Part shown: positions 11,306 to 26,800 of the stretch, piece after piece
Layout of the letters: every line of letters starts with the position of its first letter
Position numbering within the stretch: position 1 is the stretch's first letter
From: Trichoplax sp. H2
Lineage: Eukaryota > Placozoa > Uniplacotomia > Trichoplacea
Direction: 5' to 3'
Assembly: GCA_003344405.1 (NCBI GenBank)
Contig: NOWV01000014.1
Span: 620,001-684,000 of the forward strand
Length of the DNA stretch: 64,000 bases
The notes under the pieces: generated by a model
Databases searched by the model: none
Told to the model about the DNA's origin: nothing
The model's input: only the letters and a program-made list of their open reading frames with translations
Made by a program: the position numbers and the translations under genes

Positions 11306-14300
11306 ACTGTACTGCGCGCAGTACCAGTTTGTGTTACTGAACCGTTTATCACGGTGAAACTCTATCAGACTCTGCAGTACATCAGAAACTTCTTGAATTA
11401 AGTTAAGTTAATAAGGTTGAAAGAGAAGGGCAGTATATACTGTACATACAATAAGGTACAGCAAAAACGATTATTCAACTAAGAATTTCCCCCTTAAAAA
11501 TCGTAACTAAAATTTTCCCTTACACTGTGTTTGTTAAATATAGGAAAATTTTGGATCATTTTAGTTACGGCTTTTTGAGGTAGAAATCTTAATTGAGTGG
11601 TCCCTGGTAAAAACACGAGGGCCGACTATCTTGCTGATCATAATGTACTACTGACTAATTACAATTATCTGCTACTGCTTGATCGGTTTTATGCAACCAT
11701 AGTCTTCTTCTAGTCTTCTAGTACTGTAGTCCATAGTGCAGCGGGTATGGGGTTTCAGTATGATGCACAGACCCTAAAAGGAGATCTACTGTACGTTGTC
11801 ATGGACTACGAAATATTTTTACTAGTCCACGAGCAGTCCATGACTGTGTGTTCTCAGTATTTGTGTCGGGTTAGCTTTTTTCTTTACTGAATCCATACAA
11901 AAGTTTAATTTGAGGGCTACAGGCCCGAATACAGTATTTTATTTCTTATGTAAAGAAAGTTTCTTATTTTTATTATAGGTGCGCGTTCAGCTGTCCGCTA
12001 ACTAATCACGAACGGACTCTAAAGAGAATATTCTTACATTGCCCCGTAGAATATATACGCATATACTGCTAATGGAACTGAATACACTAGGTTAAAGGGC
12101 AGGTGCAGGAACTTAGAAGAGAAAATTCTTACGGGCCCTTGGTAGGAATCAGTTAAAATGAAATGACATATAATTTACCGCATATCTACAAGAATTCAAA
12201 TGAAATGATTCACTTATACCGATTAATGCAAAGTGGGAGTGAGTATTACAATATACCCGATGAAAAGGAGACAGGGGTGATATACTGTACCTCCTCAGAC
12301 TCTGAACTGTTGTGGTTTGAGAAATTCTTGAAATAGACTACAGTAGGATGTAAAGTATATGTAAAGAAGCGTAAGTATAATAAACGAAGTATCAAGAGTG
12401 TGGATTCCACGAGCAGTATTTAAGCACCAAGTATAAAGAGTGGGATATTCTTCGAGTGCTGCCATTACAAAAGCATATCCTGACCGCAAATCAATTCATT
12501 GAACGAATTTTTATTTCATTAATATTAGTCGAAACTGTATTGCATTTGACAATAATGAACATTAACTTAGCTAAATTATTCCAAGTCATGGCGTAATTAT
12601 TTCACAAACATGTATGGCAATTGTCATAAACCGGTGAACTCGTAACAAAATTATCTGTTAATCATGGCAAGCTTAGCTTGCTGTCAACAACATCAACAAA
12701 ATGATTTTTTTCAATCTAGGAATTAATCAATGATTACAATAGTAATTAATCAAAATAATGGATTGATTCTTGAATGGAATGAATTTCGTAACAATTAAGA
12801 GATAGATTAGGTGCACTCATAAAATAAGAGTAACTCATTACATCAACTAGTTAAAACTATAACCATGTTATCAACAATTCTGCAAGAATTCTAATATCAA
12901 TAACAGCAACAAAAATCGGACAGTACAACACATAAATTGTCGACAGGAATGGCCAGCATATTAATATATACAGGTGCACGTTAAACATCAACAGATTAAC
13001 TTCACTAACTGCGACTTTAAATTAACAACGTTAGCAAAACATAATGATCAAAATACTTGTCATATCCAAGTTATGGAAAAATACCATAGTTACATGATGA
13101 TGATATTTAAAAAAAAAATGGAATGTTACTATGCAGATTAACAATGCATCATTTCATATAAATAGATGCCATCACAGCAAAAGATTGCAGATGATTTCAT
13201 ATTTCAGCATTATACACATCGTTCTGAATTCACCTTCAATAGTACATTTTATCCAATGTACGATTTCAATTAAATATTTAAACCGTTCAAATTCAAAGAA
13301 TGATGATCAAATTATTGTCCAGGACGATGAACTGATAAATACTGATTTCCTTTTTTAATTGAAGTAATGACAGTAATAATGCAATCAGACATGATCAATA
13401 CAGCAAATAAAATTTATCATCTTTACAAAATAAGAATTTTCTTCATAGTTGTTATTTATCAACAAAATGAGAATTTAACCGAAGCAAACAACATGTTAAA
13501 GCAGTAAAAATGGTATTGATACCGCAAAAGAGACGAAATAGATTCACAGAATGGCTTCAATATAGCAGTTGCAACAGGTTCCATAACTTAATGCATTGAG
13601 AAAAGTAGATTTCAATCAGATAATAATCGTTATTTTTAAATCATCAGCTCCACCATAGTTAAGCTAAGCTACTTTTATATAATGCTATAGTACTTATTAC
13701 TTAATAGTGAGTACCAAAGGTAGCCTTTATGTTACAAAATTGCTTCAAGTAAAGGGTACAAAGCATGATCATAGTTAATCCAAAAAAGAATAACTATGCA
13801 AATTATGGACTTATCTAGTAATACGGCAATTTAGCAATAAATTTCTGATAGTAATTTAATAATAGTGAATGAAATTTTCGCCTGTTATAGCAGTAAGTTG
13901 AGTCATTACCTAATGATATTACTTTATCGTAAATATTTAGGCGGATTCCAACAGGAAGCTTCAAATGTTATACTTATTTACCTTCCTTGGTAGATGAAGG
14001 ACTTGTGCTGAAGTTAAAAAGTGGAAATTAAGTCTTCAGCTGACGGTACCTTTCAAATATAGTTTTTGTACTATTTCCATGAGTGAAAGATCATGATAGA
14101 AGTAGTAGCCAATAATTCCAAGTTGATACAATAACACAGCCACATCACAGTCACTTTTTACGAGATGAAAGTCATACACGTTCGATAAATTAGCTTCAGT
14201 AAAGAGAAATGGCGATACAAGCTGTATTTCATTAGCGTACAGAGTAACATGATTTCTAGTGAAGTTGAATCATTGAGTTTATAATCAATTGATAAAAAAT

Positions 14301-14889
14301 ATCATTAGAGTGCCTAATTGATATCAATCCATTATAAGAAAAATGACAAGCATTTGTTTGTTGTCAGTATCAAATTACAGATCTTTGGTAGACATTATTA
14401 AAGTAATATTAGAAATTGTAACAGTTTGAATCATCGAATTGAATTATCAGCCACAAACGAAGTCGATGTTGGCCATTATTAGCAATTTAATCCTTGGATT
14501 ACGTTAAATTTACAACGGTATATGCTTTTAGTAAATAGAATGATTCTATAAAAAAATTGTTATTTTAATAAGGATTATGTATCATGATTAAAGTTTTAGC
14601 TATGTTAAACATTCTGCTTCAAATTTCAATTGCCGTCCAATCTCTTCTACTATAACCATTGACATCATTTTGTTATATATAAATATTTATATTCACATTG
14701 TGAGTATTACTCATAAGATAGCTTTCCTCTCGTTTTATACTAGTAACTAGTTGCAGTATCATAGCATCATTACTTGCTATAATATTTATCTCATCAGTAA
14801 CATGTTAACCATGAAGAGAACATTGCAATGGATTAGGCAATTGATACTGTAAATTTGTCATCTATATACAATATTATCGCAATTTCCAA
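11306..14889. other. Gene-free stretch downstream of the semaphorin gene
   Basis: About 3.6 kb with no exon I can support on either strand. The part from 12500 to 14889 is very AT-rich and lies just beyond the semaphorin stop codon, so it may include that gene's 3' UTR. Short open frames (for example 12295-12489 minus and 13131-13358 plus) have no recognisable content. ACTGTA/TACAGT palindromic words continue to about 12290 and then thin out. Confidence 0.5.
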
Positions 14890-17800
14890 TTAAATAAAGG
14901 TTGGTTTGTTACCAATCATAGCATCTGAACGATTACTACTACGATGCGAACTTGAACTAGATATTTCTAAATTGCCTGGGCCACGATGATTTCCAGCTGA
15001 TAATTCACGAACGTATTTAGAACGAGGTATTGTGCCAGAAACAGAAGGATCACGATTTAAACTGCCACGTCTTGAGTTAGAGCTAGGATAGTCATTACTG
15101 CCTCGTCTTGATCGTGGTGTTCGACCATCTGATTGATAGCCATGTTCATAATTATCATCAGATGGTATTTGCGATAAAGAAGGATTATAGTCATAATTTC
15201 GATTATGTTGTACAGATAGCTGGCGAGGTGTTGTACCATAAATTGAAGCCATAGAATATTCAGGATCATAACTACGACTACGATTCATTTCACGATTGAG
15301 ACTGCCAAATTTGTTTTGTGATGATGCAAGTGGATCTACTGGACTATTGGTATGGGATTTGCTACCGGGTAGAATTTTTTGCTTACGTGGTGTTCGTCTA
15401 TTCATACTGTTATATCTTATTTCATCTTCTGATGCTGATTGCATACTATCATATTGCTTTTTTCGTGGTGATCTTGGTGGCAGTGGATCATTTGGGCTAC
15501 TATCATAGACTGATCCATTGCCTCGACGAGATGATTGTCTACCTAAACTATTGTATCTAGTTTCATCATCAGGTGTGGATAATTCATCTTCATCATGTAA
15601 CGGTAATAAATCTAGCTTTTTTGGACGTCGTATTTTATAATCTTGACTATTTAATGATGCATCACGAGGTAAACTATGGAATAACTGCTTACGAGCACTA
15701 CTTTGACCACGACCACTTTGATTAGTGATGTTATGCGGTAAAGTATTGGTATGCATACCATGCTTTGGTACAACGATATCGCTGTCATATCCATTTGTCG
15801 ATTGCTGTTTACCATCTAGTCCATTCTTGCGAAATTCCGCTGGTAAAGAATTATAGGGGCCATTGTGGTACGCTTTAGGAAGGTCTCTTTTCAACGAATT
15901 AGTTGAATAATCGACTTGATCTTCCGGCTTCATCGATTCATAAGCTAAATTAGGATTATCCATACATTTATCGTAATTAGGTGGTATACCATTGACAGAA
16001 TTTAAGGTATTACTGGTAGACATGGATAAATTGTTGTTGGAACGATGCAGCTCTTCATTTTTCGTTAAATTAACAAACTGTTGAATACTTGCGTTATTAT
16101 TCTTCATTGGTGTACTAGTGATACTTGCAGCAGGTGTATTTGGTGCGGTAATAGTGTCTAATTCAGTTACATTTTTACTATCTTCGCCGGTATAGAATGT
16201 TTTACGTTTATTGGATTGTCGACATAGTAGATAGATTGCCACAATGACTGTTATAACAAGCAGTCCAGCAGTACTTATAAATGCATATAACCATACGTTG
16301 ACACCATTACCTTGACCTTGTGGATTACTTGTAACTCCGACAGAACTAAAAATACTAGATACAGTTGGAATGATTATACCCGATGTAGATATTGATTTCC
16401 ATTGACTTGCAACGCAATCCTCTGTTTTATTGCTATAACATGCTCGAACTGAATAATCGTATTGCTGATTTGTACGAATATTGCCATCTTCGTAGGTAAG
16501 AGACTTTTCAGCTGTTGTAGTGGTAGTGTGAATGAATTTAGTACAGTTATCACCTTTGCGATAGATTTGATAATAAATAGCTTTATTGGTTGGTAGGTCA
16601 GCAACAGCTCGCCATTTAATGTTGATTCGATTATTTTGAATACTTAATTCGTTTAAAATGGGTGTACCTGCTTTAGTAGTGACTTTAGTATTACACAGGT
16701 TGCCGCAAGTTTTCGCCTGAAAAGGACGCATTTCAAAAGTAAACGATTTACCAGGTGATAGATTATCGACTTGGATATTGGTTGACGTAATACGATTTGT
16801 ATAATTTTTATAAATTATATTATCTCGTAATAAAGCTGCGCCACTATTGCAATTTGTACCACTTAATGAGACGCTTAAGACTGCCGAAGTATAACTGACA
16901 GAAGTCGCCGTTAGTGAACAACTACTAACACATGGGCAACTGTCCACAGTTCTATCATCTAATCGCTGTAGCCAATGTTGCATATTACTAGATGGCATAG
17001 TAGTGCATAGATTACTTTGAGTATTCCATCCACAATAAGGGTCCTTTATGCCAAGGCAATCCTCACAACTCTTATACCGTTGACATTGACTTAGTGGCAC
17101 TTGGGCAACTAATGTTTCAGTACCAAGATACAAATAGGATTTGCTATTGGCTTTATGCAATTCCATCGATAATATCTTGCGATTGTTGCCCTTAGCATAA
17201 CTTGGCAAAACATCTATGGTTTCAATCTTGTGAGCTTTCGTGAATTTACGTGTTGCAGAATCCAGTAGCATGACTACTTTGTCAACATGACCAGTGTCTA
17301 AACTGACAAACATGACATCGTAAACTTCACCACTTTTAGCTGTAACTTGATCAATTGCAATGCGACTAAATTGGCCAGTTCGAACATATAATGGTCTGCC
17401 TGTTAGTGGTTGAACTGGATTATACATGAGTTGATACTTGAAAGCAACTTTAGCTTCATCAGCTGCGGTTGTTGGGCTTTGCTTGCATAGTCTATAACGA
17501 TCTACAAGTGGATTCTTTTGACGGATCCATGCCGAATCAACATCGAGTTTAGGTCCGGAGTTTGTATCATTGAAGCGTTGCGCTTTAAAATCGCTAAAAA
17601 ATGAAGTATTGAGAGCTTTAACATCATAAACGCATATCGCTGAAGATGTCACAACGCCATTCGTTGCAGTTGTAAAGACACCATAGAATAAATCACGCTT
17701 TGTATGAATACCATTGGGATTATAAGTTCCTGAAATGTGTTGTACATGCTCTAGAAAATGTTGAAATCAAATCATATATTAATAATCAACATCTATCAAA

Positions 17801-20800
17801 TAAGTAATAAAGTATTGCAAGTACAGTCTAAAAAAATTTACAATTTTGCTAATCATAATTAATCATTATGAACAATATCTTTAAAAAGTAGCTAAAGAAT
17901 TTATTAGCACAGCCTGAATCTATAGATTTCCCTATAGCATGTTGCGAGTATATTAGAAATATTTTTATTATCACGGCTTATTATTATTAGCTTACCTTAG
18001 GACATACAAAATGTACATCAGAATACTATAATTATATATCACATAACATATAATCAACTTACTCATATAGTTGAAGTAATAAGGATATTGACCAGGTAAT
18101 GAGCAGTCCAAGCGCGCTTTCTGAAAGGAGGTCATCATATGCCTCAAGCCAGCATTAGGAGCACCTTGGTCATTCTACATATTTAATTTAAACTCAGTTA
18201 GACTTTTCTAGTTCTACACTTGAATTAGAATCGGATACAAAAACTTTTCAACAATTTTAATAGCGTCGAAAATTACTCACCTTACATATTCTTGATACAC
18301 GAGAAAATATCATCTATGATGAATTAAAATTTTAATTTTATTATTAGTGCATTATATAATTTTTTTTAATTATATAGCTTATTTTTCGTCAATTTTGTAA
18401 CGTTATGCCACAATTCATTGACTGACATCATAGTTTAATTTTAGCATGAAAAAAATTATAACTAAAAGTTTATAATCAATTTGCTGCCTGGAGCATTATT
18501 TTTAGCTGCGTTATTCATTTTTTTAAGTAATATTGTAAATGCTTAAATCTATATTTACTTTTTCAACAGTTTCGGCTTCTGTAGCATGTTCGCGGAAGAA
18601 AAAGAAAATTTCACCAGGAAGAGAAATTTCAGCAACATAATGAGGATCTAGTTAAATATAACATTAAAAGAGTAAGTTTCAAATTGTTTATCCCATTTTA
18701 GCAAGGTCTTTAAAGATATACGTACGAAGAACGCACAAACTGTAGCATTGTGAATATTAAATACATATTGAGTATGAGTAGATATACATTTCGCATCTAG
18801 TAGTATAATAAAAAGAAAGGATACTATACAAGCTCTCCATATATTTAAATCAGTTAAAGATATCAAATTCGTCGCACTGTATCAATGGCAGCATAGAAAA
18901 CATCCATGACTACACATTCTAAACCGAATACTGTAGAATGAATTACCGTTTAACCAACGATTGTTGACCTCCGATCGTACATATGAGTTTACATTTTCCA
19001 ATTCGGACATCTGTATCGTTGGATTGCCGTTATGGTTATAGCTAAAGGCGATCTTGTTTCCTGTTTCAGTTTAAAGGATATACATATATATATTTCGCTC
19101 AATACATATAGAATTGGAAATATAACTATGAACATTATATATTAAACATGTGATTAACTATAAACTAAGTAAAACTATCTATCGCATGTATCCTATCCGA
19201 CTAAGCCTAACGAAGCAATATGAAAATAAAAACATCACCTCATGACTTATTTAAAGGCTGTGAGTATCTTACCGTCAACAATTGCACCATTATCCACGGT
19301 TGGATCACTTGGACAGTAATAATTTTGAGGATTTGTCAACATATTGTCTAGATTAGATAGCTACAATTATGCAATAAGTGGAGAAAGTTGATTAGAGTTT
19401 GCTGATAACTTCAGTTTATATTATCTAACTGAGATTTATCAATATTCAAATTCGATCTAAATCACTCAATTCCTTCACTCTATACAACACGTGAGAAGAT
19501 AAAACAGTAATTCATGAGAGCAAATATGGCTATACATCTATAAACATTACTATTGTAGTGGTATTTAGACGAAAAATGCATCTATTCTAACTATTATTTA
19601 GCAAACGTGTAGACCCAATATGAAACTGAGAGAAGCTAAAGTACTGTTTATTTGTCAAATAAGAAAATCATTTTGGAAGTTATTTTAGATTTTGATGATG
19701 ACTACAATTTTATATTTTGAGGGATTTTGGACATTCAGAGTGATATATTTATGTTTTTGATCATATCAAATCAGTATTATCAGGTTAAAGTTTACAGTTA
19801 AATTTACATAAAAATCTTATGAATTCATATACGTAATTTACGTCAACTTTGATTTATACTTGAAAAATATCTATTTTACTACAGCCATTACATTTAACGA
19901 AATGCAATATCTTAAGGCCATAATTTCCATTTCTTGATGATTGGGGAACTACATTTGTAGGATTTTCTACAGCCAAGCTAAAATTTTTACACTATACACT
20001 ACGGCTAAAATTACCTCTATTTTCTATTTAAATTAGAGGCGAATTGCTAAGCAAAATCTCTCAGGATTTTGTATATCGACATTATCTATGGATTAAGGTT
20101 ATGATATGTTGATATCTATATGAATTTATCATCGCTGCCAGGAAACTACGATAATTGATACACAGTAACATTTAAAGTCTGAATTTCATTGCATATCAAG
20201 ACTATTACTTCAAGTCGATTTTGATAGTGTAAAATCGCAGTATACCAAACGTTATACTCACTTAAACTAACTAATTTAATTAATCCTTTATGAATATTTT
20301 TAAAGTGTCTGCGTAGATTTTTAAAAGTCAAATGAATGTCTGCAAAATGTATTTGTCCGGGAATTTTTTAAATTAATAGCGTGCTATTTATAGTTTTGTT
20401 TACCACCAAATTAATTCATTCCTTTATTGACATTTTTCTTACCGATCGATTTTGACAGATGGGTTGGTAGGCGTTCGTACCACAAACTAATAAGGTATCA
20501 TCATGGACCAGTAAGACACGGACGAAATTTTCGCATTGTTGCACTTTCTGTAAACAAATATATAATAAACTAATTAGATAAATAAACGTTTAGAGCTTAG
20601 AAGAATATTTAATATCAATTAATGTATAAGTGTTGTATAATTAATTTTGTCTGGATTTTATTTCCTATTAGCTGTATCGAATAGAACGACTTTTCGTTCC
20701 TTATTATATCTTCAATTAATGACATTGATTTTTATCGTGATTGAAATTGCATTAAAAGAGTAAGATGCTTTTCAACTGCAATCGTAGAAAGGACGATAAA

Positions 20801-23800
20801 AAAATATACGTTATCTCATTTCTTTCTAATTAACTATCGTCCAATGAGCGACGTAAAAACAATATTGCTGATTATAGACAATAAATAACTTTATTTACTG
20901 TCTGTCTAATAATTTACCGTCGGTCTTGCGCTAGTGCAAGTCGATTTAATTGCTTGATTAACAGGTACAGGATACACCTATAGGAAAAATAAATAGTCAT
21001 TGTATGAGCGTCTAAAGGTCAAGCTTTCCATTTTTGCAAAGGTAGAGCACTATTTGATGCTAGAGTTAATATCGCAATAGATCCAATTCTAGTAAAATAG
21101 CCTGGCTTACCCTTGGTGATAGTGATATATCCGATGTATCCAAGCTAACGAAAGCATTTCTAAAAGACGATTAGAATATTCACAAAGGTTAAAATGCGAA
21201 TAAAGGGATCATTGCTGATCCATTTTTTAGACCTATTCAATCGTTATGATTTAATGGAGGCGATCAACCTAGGAAGTTAGTCAATAGGATTGAGCAACCG
21301 TACTTAATTGATCATTGACTTACTTTGCTCCAACAATTAACTTCCTGCGACCTGAATCGTAGGCCATTCTTGCATAGTTAGTATAAGATGGGTTGTTATA
21401 AACAATAGCATTGATTTCTGTTGGTAATAAATAGAATGATAGAAAATAACAACGTTAGAATAAACCTGTTTTGATATAATTTTACACATTTGATAAAAAG
21501 AGAAAGAAAAGAAATGATTGCGTTAGATTAAATCTATATTATATCATTTCATATAGTTAATAAAATGGAAAAGAATGTAAATGATAGGGTTAGAATAATT
21601 CTGTTCGATATAATTGTGCACACTTAATAGAATCGAAAAGAAGGTAAATGATTTGGTTAGAATAATTCTACACATTTTTTGTTCAATTCAACAGATACTG
21701 TACTGTAATAGCTCGATCATAAGACAAGGGCTGCTTGTAATGAAGTTTATTCAATATGTGGGTAGAATTTAGTTGTTATTATGCTATTGTAATATATCTC
21801 ACCTACGTGGAAAAGTAATACAGTCTCAAAAATATCGCTAGAAAATTCGTATACTGTCTATCCCTTTTTGGTCATTCTATGAGTATAGTATGTGTCGTAA
21901 TTAATCATAGCGTTGAAAAGCGGTCTGTAAAAGTCAAGCTTACTCGATAAAATTCTCAGATATATCACGCTAATATCATTAGCTCCATTAACTCTAGATA
22001 ACATTAAACTAACTCCATTCCATAGATAATTTCATATAAACTTTTCTACTCGATGTATTAGGCCATCCCGTATCCCTATTTTTACATAATAACAGCTCAA
22101 AAGAAAAAAGTCATTTAACTTTCGTCAAACTCTATCTCAGCCTGACATTGAATACTAACCTATCGAACAGATATTAAAATTAATCGTGGGCAAATAAGGT
22201 CACGATTAGAAATAGTTATTTTACACTTTGATAGACATAATTTTTTCATCATTTTCTATAGAATAGTAAGAGTAAACATTTGGCTCGTAGTAAAAATTGC
22301 TAGCAATTGTTTTTATAATATTATTATTTTCCCTGATTTCAACAATATTAAACAACATCATGATTTAATGCCTTTACCGCAGAGGAAATGTAGTTGAAAT
22401 ATCGTTCTAGATAGTTTAATTTATATATCACAAGATATACCGTCATAAAATATTGACTAGTTAATGCTTTAGTGGCCGACTCTGCGTTAGCCTAGTAACG
22501 TAGGATGCACTCCATGTTGTTCTTGGAGCTCATCACGTGTTTAGAAGCTATCACAAATGGTCAAAGGGTAAAGGTAGGGGGTCAGCAAAAAAACAACGGC
22601 AGCCATCCATTAAGCCAAAGCGATACGAATAACATTGAAAGATTATTTTCTGAATTGTTTTGTACAATGATATAGTTACAAGTAGATTGAAAACGATGAT
22701 GATTGATTTTTGTATTCTTAAAGCTACGTCAGATTTATCTATTTTGTACATTTAGTATAAGAATGATAATTAATGGAAAGTTTCACAGCTTGTATAAAAT
22801 AGGAATCAGACAAATTGTAAATATTCAGATTCTTTCGCAGACTTGAAAAGATGCAGTTACTTTTTGACAATGAATAGTCACAATTGTCTATAGTATTTTA
22901 AAATCGTTGTTTTAGGTCGTACTTAAGAGGGTCGCAAAAGATCATTAGATTCCTTTACAATCAGGAATTAGTTCAGGAGTCTGGGTTAGGAGTAAAATTC
23001 AGTTGAGTGATAATCGTAGCTAGTACAATTCTACACACAATATTTAGAGAAGTGACAATTGGTCAATAAAGATTTTATACTGCTTTAATGGAGTCGTGCT
23101 CTATTGCTAGAATCAAATAACAGTCAAAATACGACTCCTATTTGATCCAAGACTGAAAGTCAATTAGGCGATATGATTTTAACACTATATATATACTCAA
23201 TCAACATTTTATATGGCATTCACGGAATCGTATTCAACATTGAGTGTAAAATAACGAAATGAAATTACTAATTTCATCTAAGACTGAAAAGAGATCTAAG
23301 AATACTAATTATAACTACAATTAGTACACGGATTGGTGTCCAATATTTAGCGTTAAGTAACTTTGTAAAACTACCTATTTCAGCTAATACTGAAAGAAGA
23401 TCTAATAACGTTAGTAGCCACTATCATTAATTTACAGATTCCTGTTCAATATTTAGTGTAGAATAACGAAGTAAAACTAAGAGATCTAAGAATATTAGAA
23501 GTTACTACAATTAATTCATGAATTCGTATTGAGAATGAATTTACTAATGTAGTAGTCATAACAGGCGAGGAAGATGAATATTGGTTGCGATTTAAAGGAG
23601 TTCTGTTCAACGATTAAGCAGATGTAAAGGAGAGAAAAAAAGTCCTGTTTACAATCTGAATTAAAATTAAATGGGATATCATAGTCAAGGCTATGATTGG
23701 GCTCTTTATGACAAGAAAATAAGTCCAAGACTGAAATGGATACTACTACTCGCGACAACAGTTCTAGATTTTCAATAAGAACATATTGAAATAGATGACA

Positions 23801-26800
23801 ATTGATATAAGTATAATGAGTTTACACTTTAGAAATCGTTGGCACGGGTTAAAATAATATTGTCGTGTCAATTTAAATGGCAATTCATCTCGCCCCCACT
23901 TGTACTGGACCTGGAATAAAGTTTAAAAGCTAAGAAAAATGGAGATAGCTTTACTATGTATCAGCCTTAGACCATGCTGAATATCTACGATTTGGGATAA
24001 ATATATTTTAAACTGATATTCCCCTATGTTATGATGATCATATCAATGGATTTCCTACAGTTTGCATCGCTCTGCATGATAGTAGACAAGACAAAGAAAT
24101 TTGGACTGTTTTTTATCTTCATAACAATTAGCAAAGCAGTGAAAAATTTTCAATGTGGCTCAAGCATGTCTGAAACTTTTACAACTATTGTCTATGAAAA
24201 TTTTGCTTCTTGATTGACTTTTTATTTTTTTGGCTGTCTTTCAATATATACTCCAATGGATTCTATTCTTATAGCATGTCAATCGATTAACTCGCCATGT
24301 TATTGCATCATAATGTGAAACTTAATGTCCTTCTAGTAGAGTATCTTTTTCCTTGGAGGATCATCACCCTTTACGGCGGGGAATTTTACAGCCTAACTTA
24401 AAAATATCGAATTTGATATTTTCTATGGGGTAATCCTTAATTGGGTTTTTTCTTACACGATAATGTTATCGGCAGAAATAATTCTTTTTTCAATATGTAA
24501 CAGAACGGACAATAACCATGTTGTTCATTTTATAGAAAAACATGGTAAAAGAATGATGACGACAAGGAGATAAATGTAATTATTTGTTGGCAACAGTAAT
24601 GCAAATCAATGGCGCCATAGTCTTGACGTTTCTACTGCCAGTATGATTGAGGGTTAAGTAAAATCCCCAAACGAATATCAATACAATCTATAAGGAAATA
24701 TTTCAACATTGGAATAGTAGTACCACAGGATAAACACTTGATGCTGATCAAGTCTTATGCCATTGCTTATCAGAAAATAGTAAAGGCAAGCAAGAATGGA
24801 TCATGACAAAGACGTCTTTTGATCATTTTCTATCGGATAATAAAATATACGACTATCATGATATTATTGAAAGAAAAATAATATGACCTACTGCATTTAA
24901 ATTATATCATATAATTGTAAGACTACCATGCTATTGCAAAAAAAAAAAAATAAAAATGATATGGATGCAACTTTGTTATTCATTTTCTTCACGGTTTCTT
25001 ATTTTTTTATTGCACTTATTTTAGAGAAAGCGTATTGTATATGGCTGTTGCCCGATAGCTAAGACAGAGTAAATTAATGCGGATATGAGAAATAAAAAAC
25101 TATGTTATTCATTTCCTTCGCTGTCTCCTCTTTAATTCATTTCCTTTGCTGTCTCCTCTTTAATTAAGAGATCGTTAAGAAATAACAATAAAAAAGTAGA
25201 TCAGTTTGAAACGCCATCAAACTCCCTATTTTCTGTTGTACTTCCAATCTTGATGAACAGAATAGGCAGTCTAGGTCGTCTCCATGTTATGAGAAATTGA
25301 ATGCATTGTTGATGATTTTTTAATTCCACGGGATAATTTAATAATGCACATAAAACTTATACCGAGTAGGATAACAAAGATTTAGCCATAATTAAATCAT
25401 TAGTTAAGTAAGGGACAAAATACTTTCGCCGTCTTATCTAGGGATAAAAATTTAAATTTATTTGAAAGTTATTGCAACGTAATCAATCAATTAATCAATC
25501 TTCACCAGTACTAATGGGATCACTTGTCATTTACCCGTGGTGGAAGCAGAATGATGAGCCTTGATCAAAGTTCAATATAGCTCCTACGTTTGAACTCTTA
25601 TTACACTGCTGAAATAATCAACTAGCTACTCATGATTCTATTGATTATTATTCAAATATTGGAAAATCAACTTAACGTTGTAATATCTAGTCTATGTTTG
25701 TCAATCATTATGGAAATGAAACTAGAATCTGCCGTGAGGTAATGGAACAGTTTAAACTCATGCTTTACTTATTCCTTGTATGAATAGTAGTGTAATAAAA
25801 ACTGATCCAACTACAACTTTATAATTACCCATTTCCCTGTGTTAACTTCCGCTAGAATTATATAATAATTAATGCAAGTAACGCGAAATTTTTTCCTAGA
25901 AGAGTAAAATGGAACAAAGTCAATTCTTGACAATGATTTAACGAAACGAAACTTGAATTTATCGCCCCTGGGTAATTTATCGGTTTAACTATTTATCAAT
26001 ACAACCTTGAGCCAAGTATTCTTACTATTTTCTCTCTCCACTTCCATGAGAATTACATAATTATCATTAAAGAAGTCACGGTAAGTTTTATAAAAGGAGA
26101 AAACAAGGCAAGAGTTGATTAACTAGACTGCAATAGTTGAATCAACACACTACAGTACCAAGGCTCTAGTGATACTCCTCATAATCAGCTATAAAAAGTT
26201 AGCCAACTATTCTAATTTACTATCGTTTGAGAATAAAGAATAATATTACTGTATGCATATAGTCTCCTACTTGTCTGCCAATATAATGATGACAATACAA
26301 AATGTCTAAGAATAATTAATTGAATACGATCTAAAATGGTAAAAATCCACTGGAAGATCATGGTTATCGGGTATTTTCTTTATCCTTTGCTTGTCATCAT
26401 AATATAATACTGCAGCTGACTGCAATCAAAACAAGAAATAAGGACACCATCTTGTATAGTTCTTGATGAAATAGTTTTACACGGAAGTAGAGTTTCATTC
26501 GATTAGTTAGGTGTACAGACTACGATACTTGACCTTTTACTACTAAAGAGCTAAAAAGAAGGTTGAATAAAGGATAATATGTGAAATGGAACGTACTCGT
26601 AAAACTAGACATCTGTATATCATTCTAAACTGGCCCATTTCGATCAATAGCTGTAAAAATTACCACTAGGTTAAATCCTTCCATCATTTGCTATATTATT
26701 CATCCATTAAACTAGAGGTTTGGATAAAATAGCTATTTCTTTGAATACTAATCAATGAGCTTTATGGAAATGAGCCAAGAAATGCACATCAATTGTATTT

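Noticed and set aside
15057-16604. Several frames of 70-80 codons within the large semaphorin exon, both strands
   Set aside because: They are shadows of the 920-codon frame in other registers.
22551-22751. Minus-strand frame as a semaphorin signal-peptide exon
   Set aside because: It has no hydrophobic signal segment near its start followed by a cleavage site, and no phase-1 donor at its end.
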